From positions 4,154,001 to 4,218,000 of the forward strand of contig NZ_AP022564.1 in assembly GCF_010727125.1 (NCBI RefSeq): a stretch of DNA of 64,000 nt, in the 5' to 3' direction. The translations under genes and the position numbers were made by a program. Positions 51,659-60,338 of this stretch are shown piece after piece. The notes beneath the pieces were generated by a model. The model searched no databases and was not told the origin of the DNA. It saw only the letters and a program-made list of their open reading frames with translations. This stretch comes from Mycolicibacter terrae (GTDB lineage: Bacteria; Actinomycetota; Actinomycetes; Mycobacteriales; Mycobacteriaceae). The stretch's first letter is position 1. Each line of letters begins with the position of its first letter.

Positions 51659-54600
51659 ATGTCCAAACGAGCGTTCGTTCCGGTGCGCCTCCAGGTTCCC
51701 GAACCCAAACCGGTCCGGGTCGCCCCGCGCGCGCCCGACGCCCTGCCGGAACGCGAACCCCGCAACCTGTGGGTGATGATCGGCCTTCCCGCACTGGTGG
51801 TCGCGCTGATCGGCACGATCGTGATGCTGTATGTCTCCGGTGTGCGCAGCCTGGGGTCGGGCATGTTCCCGATGGTGGGGATGGCCGGTCTGGGCATGCT
51901 GATGTTCTCCGGACGGTTCGGGCGGGCGCGCAAGATCAGCTGGGGCGAGCAGGAGAAGAACCGGCGCAGCTATCTGCGCTCGCTCGACGGCGAACGCGAC
52001 GAGATCCAGAAGGCGGTCTGCGGCCAGCGCAGCGCCCAGGAAATGGTGCACTCCAATCCGCAGGGGCTCGGCGCGGTCATCGGCGGGCCGCAGATGTGGG
52101 AGCGCCGGCGCTCCGATCCGGATTTCCTCGACGTCCGGGTGGGCGTCGGTGTGCAGCACGCGCCGGACTCGGTGTTATCGGTGCAGTGGCCGGAGATCCC
52201 GGTCGATGAGGAGCTCGAGCCGGTCACCGGCCAGGCGCTGCGCGACTTCATCCTCGAACAGCGCAAGATCCGTGACATCGCCAAGGTGGTCAACCTGCGC
52301 TCCCGCCCGGGGTTCAGCTTCGTCGGCGAGGACCTCGACCGGGTCCGCTCCCTGCTGCGATCGGTGCTCAGTGCACTGGCGGTGTTCCACAATCCGCTCG
52401 ACGTCAAGTTGATGGTGGTGACCCGCCACCCCGAGCTGTGGTCCTGGATGGTGTGGCTGCCGCACAACCAGCACGACGAGCTGTTCGACGCCTGCGGATG
52501 GCGCCGGCTGGTGTTCACCACCCCCACCGAACTGGAGTCGACGCTCGGGGCCGACCTGCATATGAAGGGCAAGCGCGGCGCGTGGCGGCCACCGTCGGCG
52601 CCGAGCCCGACGACCATGGGCTCGGCACTGGAGACCGGCGGCGACGGGCACGATCTCGGCCCGCACTGGGTGATCGTCGACGACAACACGGGCAGCCCCG
52701 AGGCGTGGGAGAGCGTGGTCGGACGGGTCGGCAAAGAAGGCATCACCGTATTGCGGGTGGCCTCCCGGCTCGGTACCGGTGTCGGGTTCGCCCGCGACGA
52801 GACCTTCGAGATCATTGACCATCCGGCTCGGCACGGCCGCACCGAGGAGCCGTCCGCGGCCCACCGCCGCAACGGCCGCAGCGCCGATCCGTCCGCCCCG
52901 CCGATGCTGCGCGCGGGCGGCAAGTTCTTCGCGCACGCCGATCAACTGTCGGTGCCGCGCGCCTACCGCTACGCCCGCGCGATGGCGCGCTGGTCGCCGA
53001 CGGCGAGCGTGGACGTCACCGACTCGGGCAGCGGCGCGCTGGAACTGCTGCGCGCGCTGGGAATCGACGACGCGCGCGAGCTGAACGTGGACCGGCTCTG
53101 GGCCGAGCGGCGCAGTCGCGGCGACGAGCGCTGGGCTGAGATCCCGGTGGGGGCCAAACCCAACGGCGAGTTGCAGAACGTCGTGCTGCGCGCCAAGGAC
53201 TTCGGCGGCTTCGGCTTCCACTCGGTGGTGATCGGGACCAGCGGTTCGGGCAAGTCGGAGTTCTTCCTGTCGCTGGTGTACGGCATCGCGCTGACACACT
53301 CGCCGGAGACCTTCAACGTCATCTTCGTCGACATGAAGTTCGAGTCCGCCGCCCAGGACATCCTCGGCATCCCGCACGTGTCGGCGGCGCTGTCCAACCT
53401 CGGCAAGGACGACCGGCACCTCGCCGAGCGGATGCGCCGGGCGATCGACGGCGAGATCGCCCGGCGCTACCGGCTGTTCAACTCCGTCGGCGCGCGTGAC
53501 GCCAACGACTATGAGGAGATCCGGCTGGCCGGACGCGATCTGGAGCCGGTGCCGATCCTGCTGGTGGTGATCGACGAATACCTGGAGCTGTTCCAGAACC
53601 ACGGCAAGTGGATCGACCTCATCATCCACATCGGCCAGGAAGGCCGCGGGGCCAACGTCTTCTTCATGCTCGGCGGTCAGCGACTGGACCTGTCGTCGTT
53701 GCAGAAAGTCAAGTCCAACATCGCCTTCCGGGTCGCGCTGCGCGCCGAGTCCGGTGACGACAGCCGTGAGGTGATCGGCTCGGACGCCGCCTACCACCTG
53801 CCGTCGAAGGAGAACGGCTTCGGGCTGCTCAAAGTCGGGCCGCGGGATCTGGAACCCTTCCGCTGCTTCTACCTGTCGGCGCCGTTCGTCGTACCTAAAC
53901 GCAAGGCCTCGACGGCCAAGACGCTCGACATGACGTTGACAAAACCGCGCCTTTACACCTGGCAGTACCAGCCACTGGACGAGGCGGACGCCCAAGCGCT
54001 GCAGGACATGTCGGCCACCGACGCCGAGCCCGACGAGTTCTTGCTGCATGCCGACGGCTTCAAGAAGAAGAAGATCGTCGACGTGCTGCGCGAGTCGCTC
54101 GTCGCCGCGGACCGCAAGGCGCCCCACCTGCCGTGGTTGCCCCCGCTGGAGGTCTCTGAGTCCGTCGACTCGCTGGTCGCGCTGTACCGGGGCAAGCCCT
54201 GGGACGCCGACTACGGACGCAACCCGGGTCTGGTGTGGCCGCTGGCGATCAAGGACATCCCCGAGGACGCCCAGCAGCTGGTGCACTGCGTCGACGTGCT
54301 GCGCAGCAACGTCATGGTGGTCGGCGCCAAGAGCCGCGGCAAGACGACGACGCTGATGACGCTGATGTGTTCGGCGGCGCTGATGTACACCCCGGCCCGG
54401 CTGACATTCTTCTGCGTCGGCGGCGCCACGCTGGGCTACGCCGAGACCCTGCCGCATGTGGCCGACATCGTCTCACCGGCCGACCGCGAAGGCGTGGAAC
54501 GCACCGTGGCGACGATGGCCGCGCTGGTCAGCGCCCGCCAGGACACCTTCCGGCGGGACAAGATCGACATCAACGAGTTCCGGGAGCGGCGCTTCGGATC

Positions 54601-55870
54601 CGGCGGCGAGGGCTTGGGCGGCACCGACCCGGGCGACCCGTACGGGGACGTGTTCCTGGTCATCGACGACTTCTCCGATCTCTACGCCGCCGACACCATC
54701 CTCGGCGACCGGATCATCGCGCTCAGCGGCGTCGGCCCGGAATACGGTGTGCACCTGATGACCAGCGCATCGGGCTGGATTCACGGCCAACGCCAGACCT
54801 TGCTGCAGAACTCCGACGTACGCATCCAACTGCGGCTGCAGAACCCCGGCGAGAACGAGATGGGCACCGCCTCGCTGGACGCGCGTGACGCCGCCAAGCG
54901 CACCGTGAACCGGCCCGGCTTCGGGCTCACCGAATCCCTGCACGAGATGCTCATCGGGCTGCCGGAGCTCAGCGCCGTGGACGGCACCCGGATCGGGACC
55001 CGTGACCTGGGCACCCGGGTCGCCGAGGTCGCCGGGGTGACCAAGCACGCCACCCTCAAGCGGCTCCCGCCGGCGGTGGCGCTGTCGGAGGTGCTGGCCT
55101 ACGACGTCGCCCAGCGCCCGCCCGCCCAGACCGCCCCGTCGATCGCGTTCATGATCGGTGAGCAGCACGACCTGCTGCCGGTCCCACTCGAGCTGGCCGA
55201 ACACCCCGGCATGATGATCCTGGGCCGCGCGCTGTGCGGTAAGAGCGCCACCCTGGCCGCGATCGGCGAGGCGGTGATGGCACGCTTCACCCCCCAGCAG
55301 GCGCAGATCACCATCATCGACCCCAAGACCGGGCCGCTTCGCGACCTGCAGGGCCCCGGCTACGTCAACGCCTACGCCTACGACCAGGACGAGATCGACG
55401 AGGTGCTGACCACGCTGGCCCAGCAGGTCCTACTCCCCCGGCTACCCGCCAAGGGCCTGAGCCAGGAGGAACTGCGGGCGCTCAAGCCCTGGGAGGGCCC
55501 CCGTCACTTCATCCTGATCGACGACGTCCAGGACCTGCGCCCCGCGCAGATCCACCCCGCCAAGCCGCCGGTGGGCGCGGCGCTGTGGAAACTGATGGAG
55601 CGCGGGCGCCAAATCGGCCTGCACGTGTTCACCACCCGAAACTCGTCGAACTTCGGCCAGCTGGAGATGGATCCGTGGGTGAAGACGCAGCGCAGCGCCA
55701 AGGTGCCGACGCTGTTCATGGACAACGACCCGCAGAACAAGGTCAGCCGGACGGTACGCGCCCAGGCCCTGCCGGCCGGTCGCGGTCTGCTGGTCACCGA
55801 CGACTCCGGAGTAGAAGGTGTGCTGGTCGGCGTGCCGTCGTCGATGATCCACAATTTCGAACAGCAGTAA
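51659..55870 (+). CDS. eccC2: ESX-2 FtsK/SpoIIIE-type ATPase EccC2
   Basis: 1,403 residues, one chain as in EccC2/3/5 (EccC1 is split). Two transmembrane segments lie near residues 39-60 and 64-85. Three ATPase domains follow, with P-loops GTSGSGKS (526-533), GAKSRGKT (889-896) and GRALCGKS (1189-1196); a Walker B LLVVIDEYLEL serves the first. It recognises WXG100/PE-PPE substrates through the last domain and powers export. The second P-loop carries Arg where Gly is common in domain 1. Confidence 0.95.
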   Translation: MSKRAFVPVRLQVPEPKPVRVAPRAPDALPEREPRNLWVMIGLPALVVALIGTIVMLYVSGVRSLGSGMFPMVGMAGLGMLMFSGRFGRARKISWGEQEKNRRSYLRSLDGERDEIQKAVCGQRSAQEMVHSNPQGLGAVIGGPQMWERRRSDPDFLDVRVGVGVQHAPDSVLSVQWPEIPVDEELEPVTGQALRDFILEQRKIRDIAKVVNLRSRPGFSFVGEDLDRVRSLLRSVLSALAVFHNPLDVKLMVVTRHPELWSWMVWLPHNQHDELFDACGWRRLVFTTPTELESTLGADLHMKGKRGAWRPPSAPSPTTMGSALETGGDGHDLGPHWVIVDDNTGSPEAWESVVGRVGKEGITVLRVASRLGTGVGFARDETFEIIDHPARHGRTEEPSAAHRRNGRSADPSAPPMLRAGGKFFAHADQLSVPRAYRYARAMARWSPTASVDVTDSGSGALELLRALGIDDARELNVDRLWAERRSRGDERWAEIPVGAKPNGELQNVVLRAKDFGGFGFHSVVIGTSGSGKSEFFLSLVYGIALTHSPETFNVIFVDMKFESAAQDILGIPHVSAALSNLGKDDRHLAERMRRAIDGEIARRYRLFNSVGARDANDYEEIRLAGRDLEPVPILLVVIDEYLELFQNHGKWIDLIIHIGQEGRGANVFFMLGGQRLDLSSLQKVKSNIAFRVALRAESGDDSREVIGSDAAYHLPSKENGFGLLKVGPRDLEPFRCFYLSAPFVVPKRKASTAKTLDMTLTKPRLYTWQYQPLDEADAQALQDMSATDAEPDEFLLHADGFKKKKIVDVLRESLVAADRKAPHLPWLPPLEVSESVDSLVALYRGKPWDADYGRNPGLVWPLAIKDIPEDAQQLVHCVDVLRSNVMVVGAKSRGKTTTLMTLMCSAALMYTPARLTFFCVGGATLGYAETLPHVADIVSPADREGVERTVATMAALVSARQDTFRRDKIDINEFRERRFGSGGEGLGGTDPGDPYGDVFLVIDDFSDLYAADTILGDRIIALSGVGPEYGVHLMTSASGWIHGQRQTLLQNSDVRIQLRLQNPGENEMGTASLDARDAAKRTVNRPGFGLTESLHEMLIGLPELSAVDGTRIGTRDLGTRVAEVAGVTKHATLKRLPPAVALSEVLAYDVAQRPPAQTAPSIAFMIGEQHDLLPVPLELAEHPGMMILGRALCGKSATLAAIGEAVMARFTPQQAQITIIDPKTGPLRDLQGPGYVNAYAYDQDEIDEVLTTLAQQVLLPRLPAKGLSQEELRALKPWEGPRHFILIDDVQDLRPAQIHPAKPPVGAALWKLMERGRQIGLHVFTTRNSSNFGQLEMDPWVKTQRSAKVPTLFMDNDPQNKVSRTVRAQALPAGRGLLVTDDSGVEGVLVGVPSSMIHNFEQQ

Positions 55871-55972
55871 CCGGTATTTACTTGGTGAAGTGACGCCGGA
55901 CCCGAAATCGGTTTACGATCTACTCCGACCTGCCAACGTCGGCATATCAGCGATGAGGCATCGGGAGGAAAG

Positions 55973-56275
55973 ATGTTCTCTGTAGAACCGGAAGCGGTGC
56001 TGGCGTCCTCGGGCGTCGAAGCGGGGATCACCGCGGAAACCGCGGCGGCCGCTTCCTCGGCCACCCCGGCACTGCTCGGTGTCCTGCCGATGGGCAATGA
56101 CCCCGATTCGATCGCCTTCCAGGCCGCGCTACTGGCATCCGGCACCGAATACCTGGGCATCGTCGCCGAGCATTCCGCGCAACGCGGGCTGTTCTCCGGT
56201 GCCCAGGCGACCGCGGCCGGCGTCTACAGCGCCACCGAGGCATTGCGGGCAGCCACCGCCGCGCTCGGCGGCTAG
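55973..56275 (+). CDS. PE-family protein (PE36-like)
   Basis: 100 residues, RBS GGGAGGAAAG at 55963. The PE motif is EPEAV at residues 5-9. The C-terminal part holds YSATE, which matches the YxxxD/E type VII signal. Its place between eccC2 and a PPE gene is that of PE36 (Rv3893c). It should pair with the PPE protein 3 bp downstream. Confidence 0.88.
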   Translation: MFSVEPEAVLASSGVEAGITAETAAAASSATPALLGVLPMGNDPDSIAFQAALLASGTEYLGIVAEHSAQRGLFSGAQATAAGVYSATEALRAATAALGG

Positions 56276-56278
56276 CCG

Positions 56279-57469
56279 ATGGCCGACCCGGGATGGGCCG
56301 CCCGCCCACCGGAGGTCAATGACACGTTGATCAAGTCCGGCATGGGCGTGGCCACCATGCTGACCAACGGCGCGGCGTGGACGGCACTGGGCGCGGCCCA
56401 CCACGCGTCGGGAATCGCCTCGGCGGTCAACACCGCACTGACCTCCGTCGGCTGGATCGGCGCCGGATCGGCCGGCTCGGCGCTCAACGCCACCCTGTTG
56501 AACGTCGCCCTGCACGGGCTGGCGGGCTGGGTGGATATGAAAGCGCCGATCGTCGCGGCCGCGGTCGAGGCCTACCAATTGGCCTACGGAAGCATGCGCA
56601 CCGCCCAGGAGTGCGAGGAGAACCGAATCGAGACGGCCACCGACTACGGCATCAACCCGTCGGTGCTCGGGGCGTTGACGCCCCGGATCACGTCGCTGGA
56701 GTTCGAGTACTACGGAATCTTCTGGCCGAACAACGGCGCGGTGGGCGGGTCCTACGGGGCCACCCTGACCGCCCTGATGTCCAGTCTGACCGTTCCCGCC
56801 CCGGTCGCCGGAATGGGAGCCTCACCCGCTGCCCCGGCCGCGGCGGCCAGCGCGGTCGGCGAAGCGGCCTCCCAAACCGCGGCCGGCGGCGCCATGCGCG
56901 CGGCCTACACCGGAACCCAGGCGGCGAGTAACACCGCCGGGCAGGGCGCCTCCGCCGCACAGGGTATGGGCAACCAGATGAGTTCGCTGCTCGGACCGGT
57001 CCAGCAGATCGGCTCGTCGCTCATGCAGGCGCCGCAGATGCTCACCCAGGTGCCGCAGACCATGATGGGCCCGATGCAGTCGATGATGGGCATGTTCATG
57101 AACCCGAGCATGCTCGGCGGCGCGCTCAATTCCGCTGGGGCCGGCGGGGTTCCCGCCACCGCGATGCTGGCCAACGCGACGGCCGCGCCGGGCGCCGGCG
57201 TCGGGGGCGGGGGCTTCGGCGGGGCGGGCGCGCCGGTGTCGGCGTTCACCCGACCCGTCAGCGCGTTCGAGTCCGGCGGCGGCCGGCCGGTGGGGTTGCG
57301 GGCCAGTGGCGCGCTGGGTTCGGTGGAGTCCCAACGGGTGACCACCGCCAGTGCCGGCGGGATGGGCGGAATGCCGATCGGGCACGCCGCGGGGGCCGCC
57401 GGAAAAGGTCAGGGCGGTCGTTCCTCCGACCGGGCCAACACGGTGCGAGTGGTCGATGACCGGCTGTGA
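56279..57469 (+). CDS. PPE-family protein (PPE69-like)
   Basis: 396 residues. PPE is at residues 10-12 (ARPPEVN). The helical domain runs to about residue 175, with the turn GWIGAGS, and is followed by a Met/Gly/Ala-rich tail with repeated MMGPMQSMMGMF-like segments. The last 60 residues are Gly/Arg-rich. It corresponds to PPE69 (Rv3892c). It should form a heterodimer with the PE protein and be guided by EspG2. Confidence 0.88.
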   Translation: MADPGWAARPPEVNDTLIKSGMGVATMLTNGAAWTALGAAHHASGIASAVNTALTSVGWIGAGSAGSALNATLLNVALHGLAGWVDMKAPIVAAAVEAYQLAYGSMRTAQECEENRIETATDYGINPSVLGALTPRITSLEFEYYGIFWPNNGAVGGSYGATLTALMSSLTVPAPVAGMGASPAAPAAAASAVGEAASQTAAGGAMRAAYTGTQAASNTAGQGASAAQGMGNQMSSLLGPVQQIGSSLMQAPQMLTQVPQTMMGPMQSMMGMFMNPSMLGGALNSAGAGGVPATAMLANATAAPGAGVGGGGFGGAGAPVSAFTRPVSAFESGGGRPVGLRASGALGSVESQRVTTASAGGMGGMPIGHAAGAAGKGQGGRSSDRANTVRVVDDRL

Positions 57470-57497
57470 GCTGGGCATTCGCCGTCCACAGGGTGAA

Positions 57498-57526
57498 TCG
57501 ACACATTCCAGAGAAGCCCATACACT
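57498..57526 (+). promoter_or_regulatory. Candidate sigma-70 promoter upstream of esxD-esxC
   Basis: TCGACA (57498-57503), a 17-bp spacer, then TACACT (57521-57526). Both hexamers differ by one or two bases from consensus. It lies in the 114-bp gap before esxD and would allow the WXG100 pair to be expressed apart from eccB2-PPE. Confidence 0.5.
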
Positions 57527-57583
57527 ACCGCAAGGCACATCCCGCCGAACCCGGGGGGTTGCTCTACAACCAAGGAGGAAACG

Positions 57584-57901
57584 ATGGCAGCCATTGTCGT
57601 CACGCCGGAACTGATGCGGAACACCGCGTCGAAGTTGGGGCAACACATCGAACACGCTCAAGCGATCGCCAACCAGTACCTCTCCGACCACGAGAACATC
57701 TTGGGTGCCGGGACCTGGGACGGTGCCGGATCCAAGGCGTCGTATGCCACGGCCGCCCAGATCCACGAAGACATGCAGAAAGTCCTCATCGGCGGCACCC
57801 GCCTGACCGAGGGCCTCAACCAGGCCGCTGCCCTGATGGAATCCCACGAGTCCCACTCGGAGCACGCCTTCCACTCGCTGTTCGGCGGACAGTCCGCCTG
57901 A
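57584..57901 (+). CDS. esxD: WXG100 protein EsxD
   Basis: 105 residues with RBS AAGGAGG at 57572. The WxG turn is WDGAG (45-49). The sequence VLIGGTRLTEGLNQAAALME shortened to LIGGTRLTEGL closely matches EsxD (Rv3891c). The first helix carries TPELMRNTASKL. It forms an antiparallel four-helix heterodimer with EsxC. Confidence 0.92.
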   Translation: MAAIVVTPELMRNTASKLGQHIEHAQAIANQYLSDHENILGAGTWDGAGSKASYATAAQIHEDMQKVLIGGTRLTEGLNQAAALMESHESHSEHAFHSLFGGQSA

Positions 57902-57942
57902 GCCCTCCTTGACCCCCCGTACTCGAAAGGACAACGATCCCC

Positions 57943-58230
57943 ATGGCTGACGGCATCACCTATAACCCCGGTCCGGTTTCCGACCAAGCCCACAGCGTGA
58001 TCAGCAGCGCCGGCACCCTCGACCAGATCCACTCCGACGCCCACCAGCTCACCCAGATGCTTACCGAGTACTTCGCCGGCCACGGCGCCACCGGTTTCTT
58101 CGAGGCACAGGCGCAGATGCTCTCCGGTCTGCAGGGCCTGATCGAGACCATCGGCCAGCACGGCTCGACCATCGGCTCCGTGCTGGAAGGGGCCATGCAG
58201 ACCGACCAGACGATCAACAGCCTTTTCTGA
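57943..58230 (+). CDS. esxC: WXG100 protein EsxC
   Basis: 95 residues. ITYNPGPVSD at the start and FFEAQAQMLSGLQGLIET are near-identical to EsxC (Rv3890c). The central WxG turn is replaced by GHGATGF, as in EsxC. It is the partner of EsxD, 41 bp downstream of it. Both should leave together through ESX-2. Confidence 0.93.
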   Translation: MADGITYNPGPVSDQAHSVISSAGTLDQIHSDAHQLTQMLTEYFAGHGATGFFEAQAQMLSGLQGLIETIGQHGSTIGSVLEGAMQTDQTINSLF

Positions 58231-58293
58231 CCACCACCGCGGGCGCCCGGATCGCAGTGCCGATCGCGGGGTGGTGACCAAACAGCGATGACG

Positions 58294-58332
58294 AAGTGGG
58301 GTGTCTGCGCGACAGGCGCAGATACCCCATTT
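58294..58332 (+). terminator. Strong hairpin between esxC and espG2
   Basis: A 17-bp stem (58294-58310 and 58316-58332) with a 5-base loop; two positions pair as G-U in RNA. It ends in CATTT without a T run. It may partly stop transcription, giving more esxDC message than downstream genes. Confidence 0.55.
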
Positions 58333-58373
58333 CGCGTTCAAGGCTGAAGACGCACGGGTGAGGCGGCACTGAC

Positions 58374-59222
58374 ATGTTGACGACGACCCTCGACGGGCTG
58401 TGGGTACTACAGGCTGTGACCGGGATCGAAACCCTCTGCCCGGAGTTGGGCCTGCGGCCGCTGCTGCCTCGGCTCGACACCGCCGAGCGGGCCCTGCAGC
58501 ATCCGGTGGCCGAGGAATTGACCGCGATCGGTGCACTCGACGGCCAGGGCGAGGCCGATCTGATGATCCGGGAATGGCTGACGGTGATCATGCGCCGCGA
58601 CGTCGCCCTGCTGCTGCAGCTGAACTTCCCCGGACGTCCCTACGGCGACCCGCAACACATGACGCGGGTGTCGATCAGCCGGTTCGCGTCCTGGTGGGTG
58701 GTGCTGGAGCGACACGACCAGGAGATCCGGCTGTATCCGGCCGGCACCGCGACCGACGAGGCGGCCGCCGGAGACCTGGTCGTCGGTCAGATCGAGCGGT
58801 TGTGCGGTGTCACCGAGGCCGCCCCGCTGCGGCCGGTCACCCTGGACACCGAGGAACTACTCGACCGGGTGCGGGACTCCGACAGCCTCCGCAAGTACCT
58901 GGCGGCTCAGCGACTCGACATCGACCAGCAGCAGACTCTGCTGATGGCCGCCGATCCGGAGGTGTCCGGGCAGGCCAACATCGTCGCGCTCCAGCCCGGT
59001 GCCGGGCCGGAGGATCTGGCCCGGATGGCCATCGGCGACACCGCGGTGCTGATCTCCGACACCCCGGCCGGCCGGGTCTGCGTGGAGAACATCGACAACG
59101 CGGGCCGGCGCTATCAGATCGTCTCGCCCGGGTCGCGAGCTGACGTCGCCAATGCGATCCTGCGGCTCATCCGTCGGCTGCCGGCCGGCGCGGACTGGCA
59201 TTCACACCGGCGGGTTGTGTAA
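58374..59222 (+). CDS. espG2: ESX-2 chaperone EspG2
   Basis: 282 residues (EspG2 of M. tuberculosis has 276). The beta-alpha EspG fold is recognisable from TTTLDGLWVLQAVTGIETL shortened to LDGLWVLQA, then IREWLTVIMRRDVALLLQLN in parts, and SISRFASWWVVLERHD. It binds the tip of the PE-PPE dimer in the cytosol and carries it to the secretion complex. Confidence 0.9.
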   Translation: MLTTTLDGLWVLQAVTGIETLCPELGLRPLLPRLDTAERALQHPVAEELTAIGALDGQGEADLMIREWLTVIMRRDVALLLQLNFPGRPYGDPQHMTRVSISRFASWWVVLERHDQEIRLYPAGTATDEAAAGDLVVGQIERLCGVTEAAPLRPVTLDTEELLDRVRDSDSLRKYLAAQRLDIDQQQTLLMAADPEVSGQANIVALQPGAGPEDLARMAIGDTAVLISDTPAGRVCVENIDNAGRRYQIVSPGSRADVANAILRLIRRLPAGADWHSHRRVV

Positions 59223-59316
59223 CAGTGAATTTGTCTGGACACCATTATCAAATATTACTGACGGTCGTTAGAAACATTGTAAACGAGGTATCCGTAACCG
59301 TGTTAACATCACGCTC

Positions 59317-60333
59317 GTGACGAGTCCATGGAATAGCCACAATATGGCTGACGAAGGCGCATCCGGGCGGCGGGATCCGGCTGGCGGCCACCGCTACCGG
59401 GATTCCGTATCGGACTCCATGCGCATTTCCGACCTGGCGACACCGCGCAAGATTCCACCCGGTTCAGGCTGGCGCAAGCTGGTATATGTGGCGTCGGCAA
59501 AGGTGATCAATCCGGGCGAATCGCCACGCGAACGCCATTACCGAGACCTGCGTAATAGAATTCGGCGACATATCCGCCGGCAATACGTGATCACACTGGT
59601 ATCCGGGAAAGGCGGCACCGGTGTGACGACCATGGCCGCCTCCATCGGAAGTGTCTTCCGCGAATGCCGCCCGGAAAATGTGATCGCCATTGACGCCGTC
59701 CCGGGGTTCGGGACGCTGTCGGACCGCATCGACGAGCACCCGCCCGGGGACTACTCGGCCGTTCTGAGCGACACCGATGTACAGGGATATTCCGATATCC
59801 GCGAACACCTCGGGCAAAATGCCCTCGGCTTGGACGTGCTGGCCGGCAACCGCACCTCCGATCAGCTTCGCCCACTCGTCCCGGCCATGTTCAGCGGGGT
59901 GTTGTCGCGGCTTCGCCGGACCCACAACGTCATCATCGTCGACACCGCATCCGATCTGGAGCACCCGGTGATGAAGCCGGTGCTGGAGAATACCGACACG
60001 CTGGTCTTCGTTTCCGGGATCACCGCCGACAAGTCCCGACCGGTGCTGCGCGCGGTCGACTATCTGGCCGCCCAGGGCTATCACGAACTGGTGTCGCGTG
60101 CGACGGTGATCCTGAACCACTCCTCTCCCATCGAGGACAGCGCCGCGGTCGCCTATCTGACCGAACGGTTCAGCAAAACCGGCGCCACAGTGGAGGTCAT
60201 GCCCTACGACGCCCATCTGGCTAAGGGGGGAATAATCGACGTCCACCATGAGGTCAAGAAAAAGACGCGGCTGCGGCTATTTGAAATAACTGCCGGTCTG
60301 GCCGATAAATTCGTGCCGGACACTGAACGGTAG
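59317..60333 (+). CDS. MinD/ParA-like ATPase of the ESX-2 locus (Rv3888c type)
   Basis: 338 residues from GTG 59317. The P-loop is SGKGGTGVTT (96-105). Downstream, AIDAVPGFGTLSDR and IIVDTASDLEHPVMK supply switch-like regions. The first 90 residues are basic and without fold. EspI sits between esxA and eccD1 in ESX-1, the same relative place, and is also a P-loop ATPase. The 94-bp AT-rich gap before it probably contains a promoter (TTAACAT near 59302). Confidence 0.88.
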   Translation: MTSPWNSHNMADEGASGRRDPAGGHRYRDSVSDSMRISDLATPRKIPPGSGWRKLVYVASAKVINPGESPRERHYRDLRNRIRRHIRRQYVITLVSGKGGTGVTTMAASIGSVFRECRPENVIAIDAVPGFGTLSDRIDEHPPGDYSAVLSDTDVQGYSDIREHLGQNALGLDVLAGNRTSDQLRPLVPAMFSGVLSRLRRTHNVIIVDTASDLEHPVMKPVLENTDTLVFVSGITADKSRPVLRAVDYLAAQGYHELVSRATVILNHSSPIEDSAAVAYLTERFSKTGATVEVMPYDAHLAKGGIIDVHHEVKKKTRLRLFEITAGLADKFVPDTER

Positions 60334-60338
60334 TCGCG

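Noticed and set aside
54323..54348. Second EccC ATPase domain as inactive because of the unusual P-loop
   Set aside because: GAKSRGKT still fits GxxxxGK[ST]; no missing catalytic residue can be claimed.
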